From assembly GCA_026397695.1 (NCBI GenBank), contig JAPLUJ010000358.1:1-7811 (forward strand): a stretch of DNA of 7,811 nucleotides. The letters run 5' to 3'. The translations under genes were made by a program, and so were the position numbers. Below the pieces are notes generated by a model. It searched no databases. It was not told where the DNA came from and saw nothing but the letters and a program-made list of their open reading frames with translations. Below, one piece after another: positions 7,073 to 7,811 of this stretch. Numbering within the stretch: the stretch's first letter is position 1; each line of letters begins with the position of its first letter. This stretch comes from Verrucomicrobiota bacterium. Its GTDB lineage: Bacteria; Verrucomicrobiota; Verrucomicrobiia; Verrucomicrobiales; Akkermansiaceae.

Positions 7073-7420
7073 ATGAAAGAAGAGCCCGCAGCCCTGAATC
7101 CCACGCGCTTTGCCAGGATGGCGCGTGGGGATACCGCCGGATTGATCGCCATCGCAGGCGATTACTTCAAGGAAACGCGCCGTTTGATGCCCGCTTGGCT
7201 GGCGATGTTGGAAGCCGGGGATTTCGGGCGCTTGCGTGAGGAGTTGCACCGCTGCAAAGGCGGTGCCGCTATTTTCGGCCTGGATCGACTCGCGGCGATG
7301 ATCATGGACTACGAAACTCCGAGGGTGCTCGAGACCCGTGGCTTCGACGTTGAAGCATTCGAACAAGAGTTGCGTGCGGCCGAATGCGCGGTGAGCCGAA
7401 TGATGGAATCCGTTGTATGA
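7073..7420 (+). CDS. Stand-alone histidine phosphotransfer (HPt) domain protein
   Basis: The 115-residue protein consists almost entirely of one HPt four-helix domain. The phosphoacceptor region reads LHRCKGGAAIFGLDRL, matching the family pattern H-x-x-K-G-x5-G with H59 as the predicted phosphorylated histidine. Earlier FKETRRLMPAWLAMLEAGDFGRLREELHRCKG fits the usual helix leading into it. HPt proteins relay phosphoryl groups between response-regulator receiver domains in phosphorelays. No histidine kinase or receiver gene is within the window, so its partners are unknown. The gene begins 24 bases after trpG, on the same strand, and its stop overlaps the next start (ATGA), suggesting co-transcription and translational coupling with the downstream membrane protein. 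No Shine-Dalgarno is clear before ATG 7073. Length and motif make the assignment fairly firm; the phosphorelay role is inferred from the family. Confidence 0.82.
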   Translation: MKEEPAALNPTRFARMARGDTAGLIAIAGDYFKETRRLMPAWLAMLEAGDFGRLREELHRCKGGAAIFGLDRLAAMIMDYETPRVLETRGFDVEAFEQELRAAECAVSRMMESVV

Positions 7421-7811
7421 TGGCCGCACGCGTGCAATTACCGGAACAGGAACTGCGCTTCACCCGCTCGGCTCAGGCCGTCATGTTCTGGATTGTGAGC
7501 GCGCTCTTCGCCACGGTCGCCATCACGCTGGGCGCAACCTCCATCTATCGGGACAGCAACCCCCAACTGCCCCACCCGGCATGGATGCTCGTGCCGCTGG
7601 CGCTGGCGGTGCTTGCAGCGTGGCTGGCAGTGCGCTTGACACGTCACGCCTATCTGATTCTAACACCACTTGGAATCGAGATATTCCCGTTTTTCCGGCC
7701 CGCAGCGGCGATGCGCCTGGTCGTCTGGCAGGAAGTGGCCGCCGCCGAGATGAACACGCAGGCAACCGTGCTGACCCTCCACCACGACACGGCACAAACC
7801 TCGGGCATCCA
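7417..7811 (+). CDS. Two-helix membrane protein, possibly bacterial PH-like (partial)
   Basis: An open frame starts at ATG 7417 (or the adjacent ATG 7420) and runs off the right edge after 131 codons. The first ATG overlaps the HPt stop as ATGA. A short polar N-terminus (MAARVQLPEQELRFTRS) is followed by two hydrophobic segments, at about residues 20-42 (VMFWIVSALFATVAITLGA) and 55-74 (WMLVPLALAVLAAWLAVRL), then a soluble part beginning YLILTPLGIEIFPFF. Paired helices followed by a Y-x-L-T-x-x-G-I-E-type strand are reminiscent of small membrane proteins with bacterial PH-like domains (YdbS/YdbT type), but the visible part is too short to be sure. I do not assign a function. The link to the HPt gene is positional only. 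Confidence 0.75.
   Translation, partial: MMAARVQLPEQELRFTRSAQAVMFWIVSALFATVAITLGATSIYRDSNPQLPHPAWMLVPLALAVLAAWLAVRLTRHAYLILTPLGIEIFPFFRPAAAMRLVVWQEVAAAEMNTQATVLTLHHDTAQTSGI

Overview
The window comes from a GC-rich bacterium (roughly 60% GC or more by eye). The best guess is a member of the Verrucomicrobiota. That rests on the squalene/phytoene synthase type, on weak Shine-Dalgarno signals, and on short hairpin repeats with cores like GCGGACATTCCTGTCCGC, which I associate from memory with that phylum. The assignment is inference; no rRNA or other phylogenetic marker is present.

Left part (1-3134). A minus-strand fragment of a glycoside hydrolase family 2-type protein runs off the left edge. 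Its 5' end is missing: the frame is closed by a stop 28 bases after the end of an intact minus-strand gene for a two-PAS, PP2C-type (SpoIIE-like) serine/threonine phosphatase. Divergent from the phosphatase, across a gap of about 78 bases, is a squalene/phytoene synthase family gene on the plus strand.

Middle (3135-3476). This is a non-coding stretch between two convergent gene ends. It holds at least four copies or relatives of an imperfect palindromic, REP-like repeat. Two are near-identical, the third has a different stem kept paired by matching changes on both arms, and the fourth is degenerate and inverted. This is the most interesting non-genic structure in the window.

Right part (3477-7811). 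A minus-strand Ste24-type M48 membrane metalloprotease is divergent from trpE (anthranilate synthase component I). trpE is followed on the same strand by trpG (the glutamine amidotransferase subunit), and together the two products make anthranilate from chorismate and glutamine in tryptophan biosynthesis. The trpE-trpG gap is AT-rich and holds seven degenerate 7-base units. Downstream of trpG come a stand-alone histidine phosphotransfer (HPt) gene and, overlapping its stop codon by ATGA, the start of a two-helix membrane protein that runs off the right edge.

The window is mostly ordinary housekeeping and signalling genes. I see no defence system, CRISPR array, transposase, tRNA or rRNA. The items worth a second look are the hairpin repeat cluster, the truncated hydrolase, the heptad array between trpE and trpG, and an apparent excess of the pentamer GTTAG/CTAAC.
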